Origin: Porifericola rhodea
GTDB taxonomy: Bacteria; Bacteroidota; Bacteroidia; Cytophagales; Cyclobacteriaceae
Direction of reading: 5' to 3'
Assembly: GCF_030506305.1 (NCBI RefSeq)
Contig: NZ_CP119421.1
Coordinates: 3,612,501-3,676,500, forward strand
Length of the DNA: 64,000 bases
In this document: piece by piece, positions 8,615-17,508 of the stretch
Layout of the letters: every line of letters begins with the position of its first letter
Position numbering within the stretch: position 1 is the first letter of the stretch
Program-made: the position numbers and the translations under genes
The notes under the pieces: generated by a model
Told to the model about the DNA's origin: nothing
The model's database searches: none
Seen by the model: the letters and a program-made list of their open reading frames with translations, nothing else

Positions 8615-8688
8615 CTACGGGTATGCGAATTGGCAAAGGGGGTAGTAAAAGAATGAAAGCTCGCAGCAATAGTGTAGAAGCGTAGCAT

Positions 8689-8716
8689 AAAAAAAGCCCA
8701 CCTTAAAAGGCGAGCT
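8689..8716 (-). terminator. Rho-independent terminator after gpmI
   Basis: The minus-strand RNA forms AGCUCGCC (8716-8709) / GGUGGGCU (8702-8695) with two G-U pairs and a 6-base loop, followed by seven U from 8695 to 8689. Located 29 bases past the gpmI stop. Confidence 0.75.
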
Positions 8717-8745
8717 TCTTAAAAAAGAGGTGGCTCTATTAAATC

Positions 8746-10269
8746 TTAGTGATCTAGCAGCGACTCGCCAGTCATTTCTTTAGGCTGAGGTACACCCATC
8801 AGTTCCAGAATGGTAGGGGAGATGTCTCCCAGCTTACCATCTTTTAGTTTGCCTTTGTAGTCTTTGTCTACCAGAATACAGGGAACGGGTACAGTGGTAT
8901 GCTGTGTATGAGGCGAGCCATCAGGATTTTTCATACAGTCTGCATTACCGTGGTCAGCAATAACAATAGCAGAGTAACCATTTTCCTGAGCTACATCCAA
9001 TACCGCTTTAGCACACTGGTCTACGGTTTCGCAGGCTTTTACCGCAGCTTCAAATACGCCGGTATGGCCTACCATATCAGGGTTTGCAAAGTTTAGACAT
9101 ACAAAGTCTACTTCACCTTCTTTTAGCTTAGGGATTATTTTGTCACGGATATCGCCTGCGCTCATTTCGGGTTGCAGATCATAAGTAGCAACTTTAGGAG
9201 AAGGGCACATAATACGCTCTTCGCCTTCAAACTCCTCTTCGCGTCCGCAGTTGAAGAAGAAAGTTACGTGAGGGTATTTCTCAGTTTCAGCAATACGGAT
9301 TTGCTTTTTGCCGTTTTCCGCAAGCACCTGACCCATCACTTTGTCTATAGGTCTATTATCAAACAGAATATCTACGCCTTTAAAAGTTTCGTCATACTCT
9401 GTCATGGTAATATAGTTCAGGTCCATTTTCTTCATGTCCTGCTCGGGGAAGTCCTGCTGAGTAAGGGCAAGTGTAATCTGGCGAGCGCGGTCGGTACGGA
9501 AGTTGAAGCTTAACACTACGTCACCTTCTTCTATTTTGGCTACCGGGCTACCGTTTTCAGTAATGACAATAGGCTTAATAAACTCATCAGTTACGTCTTC
9601 GTCGTAAGAAGCCTGTACTGCCTGCACAGCGTTTTCTGAGGTCTTACCTTCGCCATGTACCATAGCGTCATAAGCAAGTTTGGTACGTTCCCAGCGTTTG
9701 TCGCGGTCCATCGCATAATAGCGCCCTATAACTGTAGCTATTTTACCGGTGGTTTCTTTAGCGTAAGCCTGTATCTCTTCCAGATTGCCTTTGCCAGACT
9801 TAGGGTCTGTATCGCGGCCATCGGTAAAGGCATGGATAAATACTTTCTCTAGCTCGGCCTGGCTGGCAGCTTTGCAGAGGGCTTTGAGATGTTGCAGGTG
9901 AGAGTGTACTCCTCCGGTAGAGGTAAGTCCAATAAAATGTACCTGCTTGTCGTTTTCTTTTGCGTATTTAAAGGCGTTTTGCAGAACTTCAATGTCGTAG
10001 AATTCTCCTGTCTCTATAGACTGATTGATTCTTTCCAGCATCTGGTAGACGATACGTCCGGCTCCCAGGTTCATATGTCCTACTTCTGAGTTACCCATCT
10101 GCCCGTCGGGGAGGCCTACCGCCTTTCCGGAAGCATTGAGTTTACTATGGGCATACTTAGTATATAAAGAATCAACGAAAGGAGTGTTGGCTTTATCAAT
10201 GGCAGAGACTTCAGAGTTTTCAGGGATGCCCCATCCATCTAAAATCATCAAAATTACTTTTTTATTCAT
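8746..10269 (-). CDS. gpmI: Cofactor-independent phosphoglycerate mutase
   Basis: Interconverts 3- and 2-phosphoglycerate in glycolysis and gluconeogenesis in the cytoplasm, using two metal ions and a phosphoserine intermediate. 507 residues, the family's normal length. Metal site LMILDGWG at the start, catalytic Ser61 in MGNSEVGHMNLGAG, phosphatase-domain residues in AFTDGRDTDP and RYYAMDRDKRW, and the late metal ligands in NFANPDMVGHTG, VIADHGNAD and HTQHTTVPVP are all intact. Alone in its transcription unit with its own terminator. Confidence 0.97.
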   Translation of the reverse strand: MNKKVILMILDGWGIPENSEVSAIDKANTPFVDSLYTKYAHSKLNASGKAVGLPDGQMGNSEVGHMNLGAGRIVYQMLERINQSIETGEFYDIEVLQNAFKYAKENDKQVHFIGLTSTGGVHSHLQHLKALCKAASQAELEKVFIHAFTDGRDTDPKSGKGNLEEIQAYAKETTGKIATVIGRYYAMDRDKRWERTKLAYDAMVHGEGKTSENAVQAVQASYDEDVTDEFIKPIVITENGSPVAKIEEGDVVLSFNFRTDRARQITLALTQQDFPEQDMKKMDLNYITMTEYDETFKGVDILFDNRPIDKVMGQVLAENGKKQIRIAETEKYPHVTFFFNCGREEEFEGEERIMCPSPKVATYDLQPEMSAGDIRDKIIPKLKEGEVDFVCLNFANPDMVGHTGVFEAAVKACETVDQCAKAVLDVAQENGYSAIVIADHGNADCMKNPDGSPHTQHTTVPVPCILVDKDYKGKLKDGKLGDISPTILELMGVPQPKEMTGESLLDH

Positions 10270-10469
10270 GCTTTGTTGGTTTTAGTTCAAAAAACTGCTT
10301 GATAATTTTCTACTCTCGCAATTTACGGAGCTTATTGGAAGTAGCGCAAAAAATAGAGCTTTTATATACGTTTATTTATATAAGTCCAAAGCTTTTAAGA
10401 TAGTTTATTTCACCCGTTTATAGTCACCTAAGCAGTGATTAAAGGCAAAACAGGTATAAATAGCACTTG

Positions 10470-11171
10470 CTATGCCGGGTTGGCGGCGCTCTTTTGTTCT
10501 AGCACTTGCTGCTGAAAATAATCGCAAATATCAGTAAGGTAACAGCTTTTGCATTTGGGGTAGTTCCAGGTACAAATGCGCTGTCCATGCTTAAAAAACA
10601 ATTTGTGGAAATTTAGCAGTACGTCTGCCTGAGGAGGGAGCATTTGTAGCAAAACAGTATGCGCTTTTGCCTCGCTGGTTTTAGGAGGAATAATGCCTAG
10701 TCGAGTAGAAACCCGATGCACATGCGTATCTACTGGAAGTACCGGCTTACGAAAGGTGAAAAGCATGACAAAGGTAGAGGTTTTGTGTCCCACACCAGGC
10801 AGGCTCATTAACCAGTCTACAGCTTCTTTTACTTCAAGTTCCGCCAGAAAATCCAGGTTAAAATCTCCCTTACTAGTTTTTATCTGGAGCAGTACTTCTT
10901 TAATGCGGGGAGCTTTTACTTCAGGATAGTTAGAGCTGCTAATGGCTTTCGTAAGTTCGTCTACCGGAGCATTCATAATTTCTTCCCAGCTACCAAAGCG
11001 TTCCCACATGGTATCATAAGCTTTACGCTCGTTAGCATAAGTCGTTCGCTGAGACAATATGGTAGCGATCAGCTGCTCCAATGGTGCTTTACCTGAAAAG
11101 CGTGTCTGCTTTCCAAAGTTTTCTTCCATGCGCTGCATGGCCAAGTTCATCTTGTCTATATCCTGCTGCAC
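10470..11171 (-). CDS. nth: Endonuclease III-type DNA glycosylase/AP lyase
   Basis: Base-excision repair enzyme removing oxidised pyrimidines and nicking abasic sites. 233 residues. The helix-hairpin-helix LPGVGHKTS carries the Schiff-base Lys130, the catalytic Asp148 lies in LPVDTHVHR, and the 4Fe-4S loop has Cys199-x6-Cys206-x2-Cys209-x5-Cys215, the standard spacing. The protein has a somewhat diverged N-terminus compared with typical Nth (QRTTYANERK in place of the usual SAQ-type loop), so a sub-family with altered base preference is possible. Start could also be one of the Met residues at 8, 12 or 15. Divergent from asd. Confidence 0.9.
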   Translation of the reverse strand: MQQDIDKMNLAMQRMEENFGKQTRFSGKAPLEQLIATILSQRTTYANERKAYDTMWERFGSWEEIMNAPVDELTKAISSSNYPEVKAPRIKEVLLQIKTSKGDFNLDFLAELEVKEAVDWLMSLPGVGHKTSTFVMLFTFRKPVLPVDTHVHRVSTRLGIIPPKTSEAKAHTVLLQMLPPQADVLLNFHKLFFKHGQRICTWNYPKCKSCYLTDICDYFQQQVLEQKSAANPA

Positions 11172-11312
11172 GGATTATACAACCTGCTGAGTAAGAAATG
11201 GTTTGAAATGATGTAATTGATTCATATTTTTACCTAATTTGTTGAATGAATCACAATTAGAACTGGATTACATTATCTAACTATTTATTTTAATTATAAT
11301 TACGCAAGAGAC

Positions 11313-12308
11313 ATGAAATTAGCGGTCGTAGGTGCTACCGGACTTGTAGGTAGCGAAATCCTGAAAGTGTTAGCAGAAAGAAATTTTCCATTAGATGAGC
11401 TACTGCCCGTAGCTTCAGCCAGATCTGCCGGTAAAGAGATTAGCTTTAAGGGTAAATCTTATAAGGTAGTAGGTATGGAAGAGGCTATTGCCGCTAAACC
11501 CGACATTGCTATTTTCTCTGCAGGTGGCTCTACTTCACTGGAGTACGCTCCCAAGTTTGCTGAGGTAGGTACAACTGTAGTAGATAACTCTTCGGCCTGG
11601 CGTATGAACCCGGATAATAAGCTGGTAGTACCCGAAATCAACGCAAACGTATTAGAAGACAGCGACAAGATTATTGCAAACCCTAACTGCTCTACCATAC
11701 AAATGGTACTGGCGCTGGCTCCTCTTCATAAAAAATACAAAGTAAAGCGTGTGGTTGTTTCTACTTATCAGTCGGTAACCGGAACTGGTAAAGCAGCAGT
11801 GGACCAAATGATGAATGAACGCGAAGGCAAAGAAGGGGAAAAAGTTTACCCTTATCGCATAGATATGAATGTTTTACCTCATATTGATGTGTTCTTTGAC
11901 AATGGCTACACCAAAGAAGAAATGAAGATGGTGAACGAAACAGTAAAAATCTTTGGTGATGAAAGTATTCGCGTTACTGCTACTGCCGTGCGTATCCCTA
12001 CCATGGGAGGACACTCAGAAGCCGTAAATGTAGAGTTTGAAGATGAGTTTGAGCTGGAAGAAGTAAGAAAGCTACTGGCTGAAACCCCTGGTGTTGTTGT
12101 GGAAGATGATGTTAAAAACAATGTCTACCCTATGCCTATTAATGCACATAATAAAGATGAAGTTTTTGTGGGTCGTTTGAGAAGAGACGAAACTCAACCT
12201 AAAACACTGAATATGTGGATAGTAGCTGACAACTTACGTAAAGGAGCAGCTACCAATGCAGTACAGATTGCCGAATATCTGGTAGCCCAGAAGTTGGTTA
12301 CCGCATAA
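11313..12308 (+). CDS. asd: Aspartate-semialdehyde dehydrogenase
   Basis: Reduces aspartyl phosphate to aspartate semialdehyde with NADPH, the branch point to lysine/diaminopimelate, threonine and methionine. 331 residues. N-terminal GATGLVGSE nucleotide motif (7-15), SSAWRMNPD, catalytic Cys126 in NPNCSTIQM, and RVPTMGGHSE-like RIPTMGGHSE with the active-site His are visible. Followed after 23 bases by a very long hairpin terminator. Single-gene unit divergent from the nth-like gene. Confidence 0.96.
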   Translation: MKLAVVGATGLVGSEILKVLAERNFPLDELLPVASARSAGKEISFKGKSYKVVGMEEAIAAKPDIAIFSAGGSTSLEYAPKFAEVGTTVVDNSSAWRMNPDNKLVVPEINANVLEDSDKIIANPNCSTIQMVLALAPLHKKYKVKRVVVSTYQSVTGTGKAAVDQMMNEREGKEGEKVYPYRIDMNVLPHIDVFFDNGYTKEEMKMVNETVKIFGDESIRVTATAVRIPTMGGHSEAVNVEFEDEFELEEVRKLLAETPGVVVEDDVKNNVYPMPINAHNKDEVFVGRLRRDETQPKTLNMWIVADNLRKGAATNAVQIAEYLVAQKLVTA

Positions 12309-12331
12309 ATATTTTCTTAGTTAAGTCTATG

Positions 12332-12392
12332 CGTCATTGATAGCGTAGGAGAAGAGTTGCTGCTTTTCTCTGGCTATCAGTGACGTTTTTTT
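12332..12392 (+). terminator. Long hairpin terminator after asd
   Basis: CGTCATTGATAGC (12332-12344) pairs with GCTATCAGTGACG (12373-12385) with one G-U, and the inner part GAGAAGAG/CTTTTCTC extends the stem. Seven T follow at 12386-12392. The 3' arm overlaps the farthest-upstream possible GTG start of the next gene. Confidence 0.85.
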
Positions 12393-13600
12393 ATTTGCCT
12401 GTTTTGTCTATTGCACAGCTTTTACGTCCGGAAGTACAAGCCTTTATTGCGGAGCATCGCCATGATGATCCTGTGCAGCTGGTATTGTCTGCTCATAAAT
12501 ATCCTGATATACCCGTAAAAGAAGTAGCTGCCCAGCTACAGGCAGGACGTAAAGCCAGGCAGAAGTTTCCGGAATGGTATCAGCAGCAGCATATCATTTT
12601 TCCGATGAGCCTATCGGTAGAGCAGGCTTCTTCAGAAGCTACAGCACGCTACAAAACACAATTACTGGCAGGGCAAGAGTTAGTAGACCTTACGGGAGGA
12701 ATGGGCATAGACCTCTATTATATGAGTAAGTCTTTTCAACAGGCTACTTATGTTGAGCAGCAGGAAGAACTGGTAGCTATAGCACGTCATAATTTTGAGA
12801 CGTTACAGGCCCAGCACATCAATTGTGTACATAGTAGTTCCGAAGTATTTCTACAAAACCTTGATCATAAGGTAGATGCTATTTACCTGGACCCAGCTCG
12901 CCGAGATGAGCACAAAAGAAAAGTCTTTCGTCTGGAGGATTGTACTCCCAACGTGGTGGAGCTTCAGGATGAACTTCTGAAAAAAAGTGAGCATGTCCTT
13001 ATTAAAACTGCCCCGCTGTTAGATATTCAGTTAGCACTGCAGGCGCTAAAATCTGTAGAAAAAGTAATTGTAATTGCGGCAGAACAGGAGTGTAAAGAGG
13101 TGCTGTATCTGTTGGGCGCTAAGGCTAAAGTGCAGCCAATAATAGAAACGGTACATTTAGCTGGAGACAAAATCCAACAGTTTAATTTTACAAAAGAAGG
13201 TGAAGCAGAAACTGATGTAAGCTATAACGTGCCGCAACACTATTTGTATGAGTCTAATGCCGCGCTTCTTAAAGCAGGAGCTTTTAAATCAGTTGCTCAG
13301 GTTTATGGATTAGCTAAACTGCACCCAAATAGTCATTTGTATACTTCAGCTGAGTTGGTGGATGATTTTCCTGGAAGAATTTTTAGAGTTATAGAAGTGG
13401 TAAAGTATAGTAAAAAAGCAATAAAAGCAGCAGTCCCTTCAGGTAAAGCAAACATCACAACTCGTAACTTTCCTGACAGCGTACTCCAGATACGCAAAAA
13501 AACAGGCTTAAAAGATGGTGGTAACACTTATATTTTTGCTACCACAGACCTTGACGGAAAGTATATATTGCTTGTTTCTGAAAAGCTAAGTGTGTATTAA
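12380..13600 (+). CDS. PG_1098-like class I SAM-dependent methyltransferase
   Basis: Probable RNA-modifying methyltransferase. 406 residues from the GTG at 12380. An N-terminal ferredoxin-like region (about 1-100), then a Rossmann methyltransferase with SAM motif VDLTGGMGIDLYYM, an acidic residue in TYVEQQEELV and the catalytic-type YLDPARRD, and a C-terminal THUMP-like domain (about 300-406). This arrangement matches the Bacteroidota PG_1098 family, whose substrate I do not know to be established. The start is uncertain: the GTG lies inside the asd terminator, and TTG codons at 12395 or 12404 are alternatives. No separate promoter was recognised, so expression may depend on read-through. Confidence 0.82.
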   Translation: MTFFYLPVLSIAQLLRPEVQAFIAEHRHDDPVQLVLSAHKYPDIPVKEVAAQLQAGRKARQKFPEWYQQQHIIFPMSLSVEQASSEATARYKTQLLAGQELVDLTGGMGIDLYYMSKSFQQATYVEQQEELVAIARHNFETLQAQHINCVHSSSEVFLQNLDHKVDAIYLDPARRDEHKRKVFRLEDCTPNVVELQDELLKKSEHVLIKTAPLLDIQLALQALKSVEKVIVIAAEQECKEVLYLLGAKAKVQPIIETVHLAGDKIQQFNFTKEGEAETDVSYNVPQHYLYESNAALLKAGAFKSVAQVYGLAKLHPNSHLYTSAELVDDFPGRIFRVIEVVKYSKKAIKAAVPSGKANITTRNFPDSVLQIRKKTGLKDGGNTYIFATTDLDGKYILLVSEKLSVY

Positions 13601-13683
13601 ACTAAATGTAGTATTTTACTTGATAAGTTTAACTTTTTGTGTGATTTTTCATATTATTGAAGTGGATTACACATTGTTAAGCT

Positions 13684-15642
13684 ATGAGAAAAATATTTAC
13701 CCTTCTGCTTATTGCGGGTATACCCTCTTTTTTCACTAATTCTACTCTGGCGCAGTCTATTACTTTTGGAAAAGTGACAGCCGAAGAATTACGTCAAACA
13801 CATTATGATAAGGATTCTACCGCCGCGGCCGCAGTACTGTACGAAAATGGAGAAACTTCCTTCCAATATCTGGATAATATTGGTTTTAGAGTAGTAACAG
13901 AGCATACCGTAAGAATAAAAATTTATGATAAAGCAGCGTACGAATGGGGTAATGTAAAAATTCCCCTCTACAACGATGGCTTTAACCGCACAGAGGTCTA
14001 CCGCAGACTAGATGGCTTTGTCTATAATCTGGAAAACGGAATGATACAAAGAGATGAACTGGAAAAAGAGGCCGTTTACGAAGAGGATATTAATGAATAT
14101 TGGAGAGAGATCAAGTTTGCTTTACCCAACATTAAAGAAGGGTGTGTTTTAGAATATCGGTATACCGTAGAGTCGCCCTTTTTACTTAAGCTAGACGATT
14201 GGAAATTTCAACGCAACATACCTGTAAAGTGGAGTGAATATAGACTTACAGTTCCTGCTTTTTATCAATATATGATTCTTAAGCAAGGCTATTTTGATCT
14301 GGAGATACAGGAAGTGGAGCTGGATAAAAACGAGCATCATCTTGGTAACTATACTTACCAGAACATGAAGTTCCATTGGGCTATGAAAGACCTGCCTGCG
14401 TATGAGCATGAAGAGTACATGACTACTCGTGAAGATTATATAGCAAAGGTGATGTTTCAGCTCTCTAAAGTGAATTATCCCGGGCGTAGGGTCAAGGATT
14501 ATATGACCAACTGGCCTCAACTGATAGAAGACCTGATGGATATTACTCACTATGGTAAAAACTTTAAAAAGGATGTAACTGAGGATATTGTTGAAGAATT
14601 AACCGCTAGCCTGACTACTGAGCAGGCTAAAGCAGAAGCAATTTACACTTATGTGCAACAAAACTATGCTTGGAATGATAGGTATGCTTATGCACCTTCG
14701 CTTACAATCAGGCAGTTCTTAAAAGCCAAGGAAGGTAACAGCTCAGATATCAATGCTCTTTTGCTTGTTATGCTTAGAGAGGCGGGTATAGAAGCCTATC
14801 CGGCCTTAGTAAGTACCAAAGATCATGGAGCTATTACTACTAAATTTCCGTTACTTGATCAGTTTAACAGTGCTTTGGTCTATGCCCAGATTGATGGCCA
14901 GGGCTATTTGTTAGACGCTATAGACCCTGACCTACCTTTTGGTATGATTAGCGAACCCTGCCTGAATGGCTATGCGCTGGTAGCTGATGAAGATGCTAAA
15001 GAAGAACAATGGCTGAATGTTACACAACAGGGACTTGATTTTGAAGATACTTACATTTTCCTACAGTTAGATGAAGAGCAACAAGCTTATACTGCGCAGG
15101 TTAGAGAATCTTTCAGGGAGTATTCCGCCATTAAAGCAAGAAAAGTTATTCTTCAGAACAAGGCACAGCTAGAGCAAAATGCAGAGATGAAAGACCTTGC
15201 TTTTCTGAATCTGGAAGATAAAAACAAGCCTTTAATTATTACCTATAATACCAGCTACGAAGCAGAAGCCTTGGGAGATCTTATTTACATTAACCCTTAT
15301 GAAAGGATAATACAGGAAAATCCATTTAATAAGCCTGAAAGATACTACCCAGTTAATTTTGGGTTGAGAAAAGTTCATAGGTATAACTTCACCTTCATGT
15401 TACCAGAAGGCTATGTAGTAGATGAACTGCCCGAAGATGTTAGTTTGTCTACCCCTCAAAAGGGAATTACTTACAGTAGCATGTCTAAAGTTAATGGGAG
15501 TACAGTACAGGTTTCCGCGCTGCTACAGCTGAGTAAGGTAAGCTATTCGGTTGAAGAGTATCAGGAGCTAAGAAGCTTCTATGCAGAAATGATAGATAAA
15601 CAGGGACAAAATATTGTACTCAAGCCAGACAAAACAGAATAG
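13684..15642 (+). CDS. DUF3857 protein with degenerate transglutaminase-like domain
   Basis: Exported protein of 652 residues with a signal peptide ending STLAQS. The N-terminal half (about 50-270) is a DUF3857 beta domain; residues about 300-420 form a transglutaminase-like core; the rest is beta-rich. In the core, the place of the catalytic Cys reads GNSSDIN (351-357), with Ser353 in its place, and the expected His motif reads FNSAL, with Ser instead of His, while LDAIDPD keeps the Asp. It is therefore probably not a peptidase or transglutaminase but a binding or structural protein in the periplasm or at the surface. Many Bacteroidota encode such proteins; their role is unknown. Confidence 0.85.
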   Translation: MRKIFTLLLIAGIPSFFTNSTLAQSITFGKVTAEELRQTHYDKDSTAAAAVLYENGETSFQYLDNIGFRVVTEHTVRIKIYDKAAYEWGNVKIPLYNDGFNRTEVYRRLDGFVYNLENGMIQRDELEKEAVYEEDINEYWREIKFALPNIKEGCVLEYRYTVESPFLLKLDDWKFQRNIPVKWSEYRLTVPAFYQYMILKQGYFDLEIQEVELDKNEHHLGNYTYQNMKFHWAMKDLPAYEHEEYMTTREDYIAKVMFQLSKVNYPGRRVKDYMTNWPQLIEDLMDITHYGKNFKKDVTEDIVEELTASLTTEQAKAEAIYTYVQQNYAWNDRYAYAPSLTIRQFLKAKEGNSSDINALLLVMLREAGIEAYPALVSTKDHGAITTKFPLLDQFNSALVYAQIDGQGYLLDAIDPDLPFGMISEPCLNGYALVADEDAKEEQWLNVTQQGLDFEDTYIFLQLDEEQQAYTAQVRESFREYSAIKARKVILQNKAQLEQNAEMKDLAFLNLEDKNKPLIITYNTSYEAEALGDLIYINPYERIIQENPFNKPERYYPVNFGLRKVHRYNFTFMLPEGYVVDELPEDVSLSTPQKGITYSSMSKVNGSTVQVSALLQLSKVSYSVEEYQELRSFYAEMIDKQGQNIVLKPDKTE

Positions 15643-15649
15643 ATAAATT

Positions 15650-15685
15650 AAGTCCGTTTACTTCTCAAGGGCAATAAACGGACTT
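15650..15685. terminator. Stem-loop between convergent genes
   Basis: Perfect 11-bp inverted repeat AAGTCCGTTTA (15650-15660) / TAAACGGACTT (15675-15685), loop 14. There is no strong T run on either side, but its place between two converging genes suits a bidirectional transcription end. Confidence 0.55.
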
Positions 15686-15721
15686 CAATCTATGTGAGGG
15701 TTCTATTATTGATAAGCCTTA

Positions 15722-16519
15722 TTAAACCGATAAGCTAATGTAGTAGCCGCTGTGGTTTCTTATATTAATTACCTGCCCATCTTCCAGGATTAAGTATTGT
15801 CCACGTATCCCTAAAAGTTTTGAAGAAATAACAGGGTTTTTATCTAGTCCCAGGCTTTTTACTTTGGTGGGGTATTCCAGCACTGGGTAACTAATTTCAG
15901 TAATAGGGCACTCTTGCAGTACGTATTCCTGTAAGTCTTCCGGTATATTCTGATGAGCCGTAGCGCAGTTTTCTTCCAGATGAAGACCTTCTTTAGTAAT
16001 ATTCTTAAGCATGTTCCTCCAATTGGTTTTGTCAGTAAACTGTGCTTTCAATGAAACTTCTATCAGGCCTGCAAGATAACGATAGGGGACTTCAGCGATG
16101 GGTAATGCCTTACGGGCTCCCTGGTCAATCCAACGGGTGGGCACCTGTACATCACGAGTAACTCCTACTTTTATAGCATCTGTTTGAGCGAGGTAAACGA
16201 TATGAGGTTGCATATGGTGCTTCTCCTCCCATTCCACATCTCTGCCTTCGCCCAGGTGAGCACGGCACAGTTCAGGCCGAATAATACACTCTGAGTTTTG
16301 GGGAGCATTGATAAAGCAAGGGTAGCAGAATCCCTGCCCATAGGCTTTTTTAATAGCACGCCCACAGTTAATACAGTTTATTCTTCCATCAAAAGCAATA
16401 TGAATGTCCTGCCCTATCAACTGATTCATATCAATTTCATCTTCCTCCAGCTTTAACGTATATTGAACAGGTTCTCCTAATGCAACACGCATTTTCAGTA
16501 AATTGCCTTCGTATGTCAC
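15722..16519 (-). CDS. DUF2797 zinc-ribbon protein
   Basis: 265 residues, cytoplasmic. Two Cys pairs, CINCGR (48-53) and FCYPCF (about 67-72), and further Cys residues before CRAHLG form a likely zinc-binding ribbon. The middle VYLAQTDAIKVGVTRDVQVPTRWIDQGA is the conserved DUF2797 core, with a pattern (strand, KVG-TR, helix) that recalls GIY-YIG nucleases, though no activity is established to my knowledge. It shares a short divergent intergenic region with the SDR gene. Confident in the family, function unknown. Confidence 0.85.
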   Translation of the reverse strand: MTYEGNLLKMRVALGEPVQYTLKLEEDEIDMNQLIGQDIHIAFDGRINCINCGRAIKKAYGQGFCYPCFINAPQNSECIIRPELCRAHLGEGRDVEWEEKHHMQPHIVYLAQTDAIKVGVTRDVQVPTRWIDQGARKALPIAEVPYRYLAGLIEVSLKAQFTDKTNWRNMLKNITKEGLHLEENCATAHQNIPEDLQEYVLQECPITEISYPVLEYPTKVKSLGLDKNPVISSKLLGIRGQYLILEDGQVINIRNHSGYYISLSV

Positions 16520-16622
16520 GGGATATATATTTTTTTAGTGATATAGGTTGGCAAATTACAGCAATTTAGAAGGAAAAATAAACCCCATCCTACATTTTAC
16601 GGATATAGAAAATATCGTATTT

Positions 16623-17459
16623 ATGAACAAAGAGAAAATTACAGTAAGTATTATGGGTTGTGGCTGGCTGGGCTTCCCTTTAGCTACTTTTTTATTAGAT
16701 AAGGGGTTCGCTATTAAAGGCTCTACTACTACCCCAGACAAAATGCCGGTAATGTCAGATCATGGTATAGAGCCTTTCCTGATTAGTATAAGTCCTGAAA
16801 TTAACCAGGATTTTGAGTCTGCTTTTTTTGATAGCGAAGTACTGATTTTGAACATACCTCCCTCCAGAAAGCAGCTAGAAATTGTGACTACCTACCCTGC
16901 TTTGATAGAGGAAGTATTGAAAATTGCGGATGATACTCCTGTGCAAAAGATTCTGTTTGTCAGCTCCACTTCAGTTTACCCTAACCTAAATCGTAAGGTG
17001 AATGAAGAAGAAGCAGGTGGTGAGCTAAGTGCTTCAGGGGAAGCACTTTTAAAAGCAGAGCAAATACTGCAAAATCAGCAGCGGTTTGAGGTAAGTATCC
17101 TCCGCTTCTGTGGCTTGTTTGATAGCGAGCGAAATCCTGGACGTTTTTTGGCAGGAAAATACCTGGATAGCAATGGTAGCGACAAAGTAAACCTCATTCA
17201 TCAGGATGATTGTATTAATATCATCAGCGAAATATTAAAGCAAAGTGCCTGGGGAGAAGTATTTAATGCCTGTGCTGATCAACACCCTGAAAAAGAGCAC
17301 TTTTATAGCAAAGCAACAGCCAGTATAGGTCTGGAAGCTCCAAGGTTTAATGAGACAGCGCCTTCGGCCTACAAAGAAGTTGACAGTAGTAAACTCAAAA
17401 AGAAGTTAAATTATACTTTTATTTATCCTGATCCGGAAGCGGTGATAGATAAGTCCTGA
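16623..17459 (+). CDS. NAD(P)-binding SDR/epimerase-like protein (YeeZ type)
   Basis: 278 residues counted from the ATG at 16623. A longer frame reaches a TTG at 16548, but that start would sit just after the divergent gene's promoter region and add a sequence without conserved features. The N-terminus MNKEKITVSIMGCGWLGFPLA has a Rossmann GxGxxG-like turn; FVSSTSVYP contains the SDR Ser and Tyr region. The sequence belongs to the atypical extended SDR group that includes E. coli YeeZ; substrate unknown. Ends 35 bases before the hemA stop, convergent with it. Confidence 0.8.
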   Translation: MNKEKITVSIMGCGWLGFPLATFLLDKGFAIKGSTTTPDKMPVMSDHGIEPFLISISPEINQDFESAFFDSEVLILNIPPSRKQLEIVTTYPALIEEVLKIADDTPVQKILFVSSTSVYPNLNRKVNEEEAGGELSASGEALLKAEQILQNQQRFEVSILRFCGLFDSERNPGRFLAGKYLDSNGSDKVNLIHQDDCINIISEILKQSAWGEVFNACADQHPEKEHFYSKATASIGLEAPRFNETAPSAYKEVDSSKLKKKLNYTFIYPDPEAVIDKS

Positions 17460-17474
17460 AAGGGTAGGCTGAGG

Positions 17475-17508
17475 AAAAAAAAGAAGCCGGATAATTATTT
17501 TCCGGCTT
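17475..17508 (-). terminator. Terminator overlapping the end of hemA
   Basis: On the minus strand AAGCCGG (17508-17502) pairs with CCGGCTT (17490-17484), then a C and eight T (17482-17475). The first arm lies in the last codons of hemA and the TAA stop (17497-17495) is in the loop. Confidence 0.85.
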
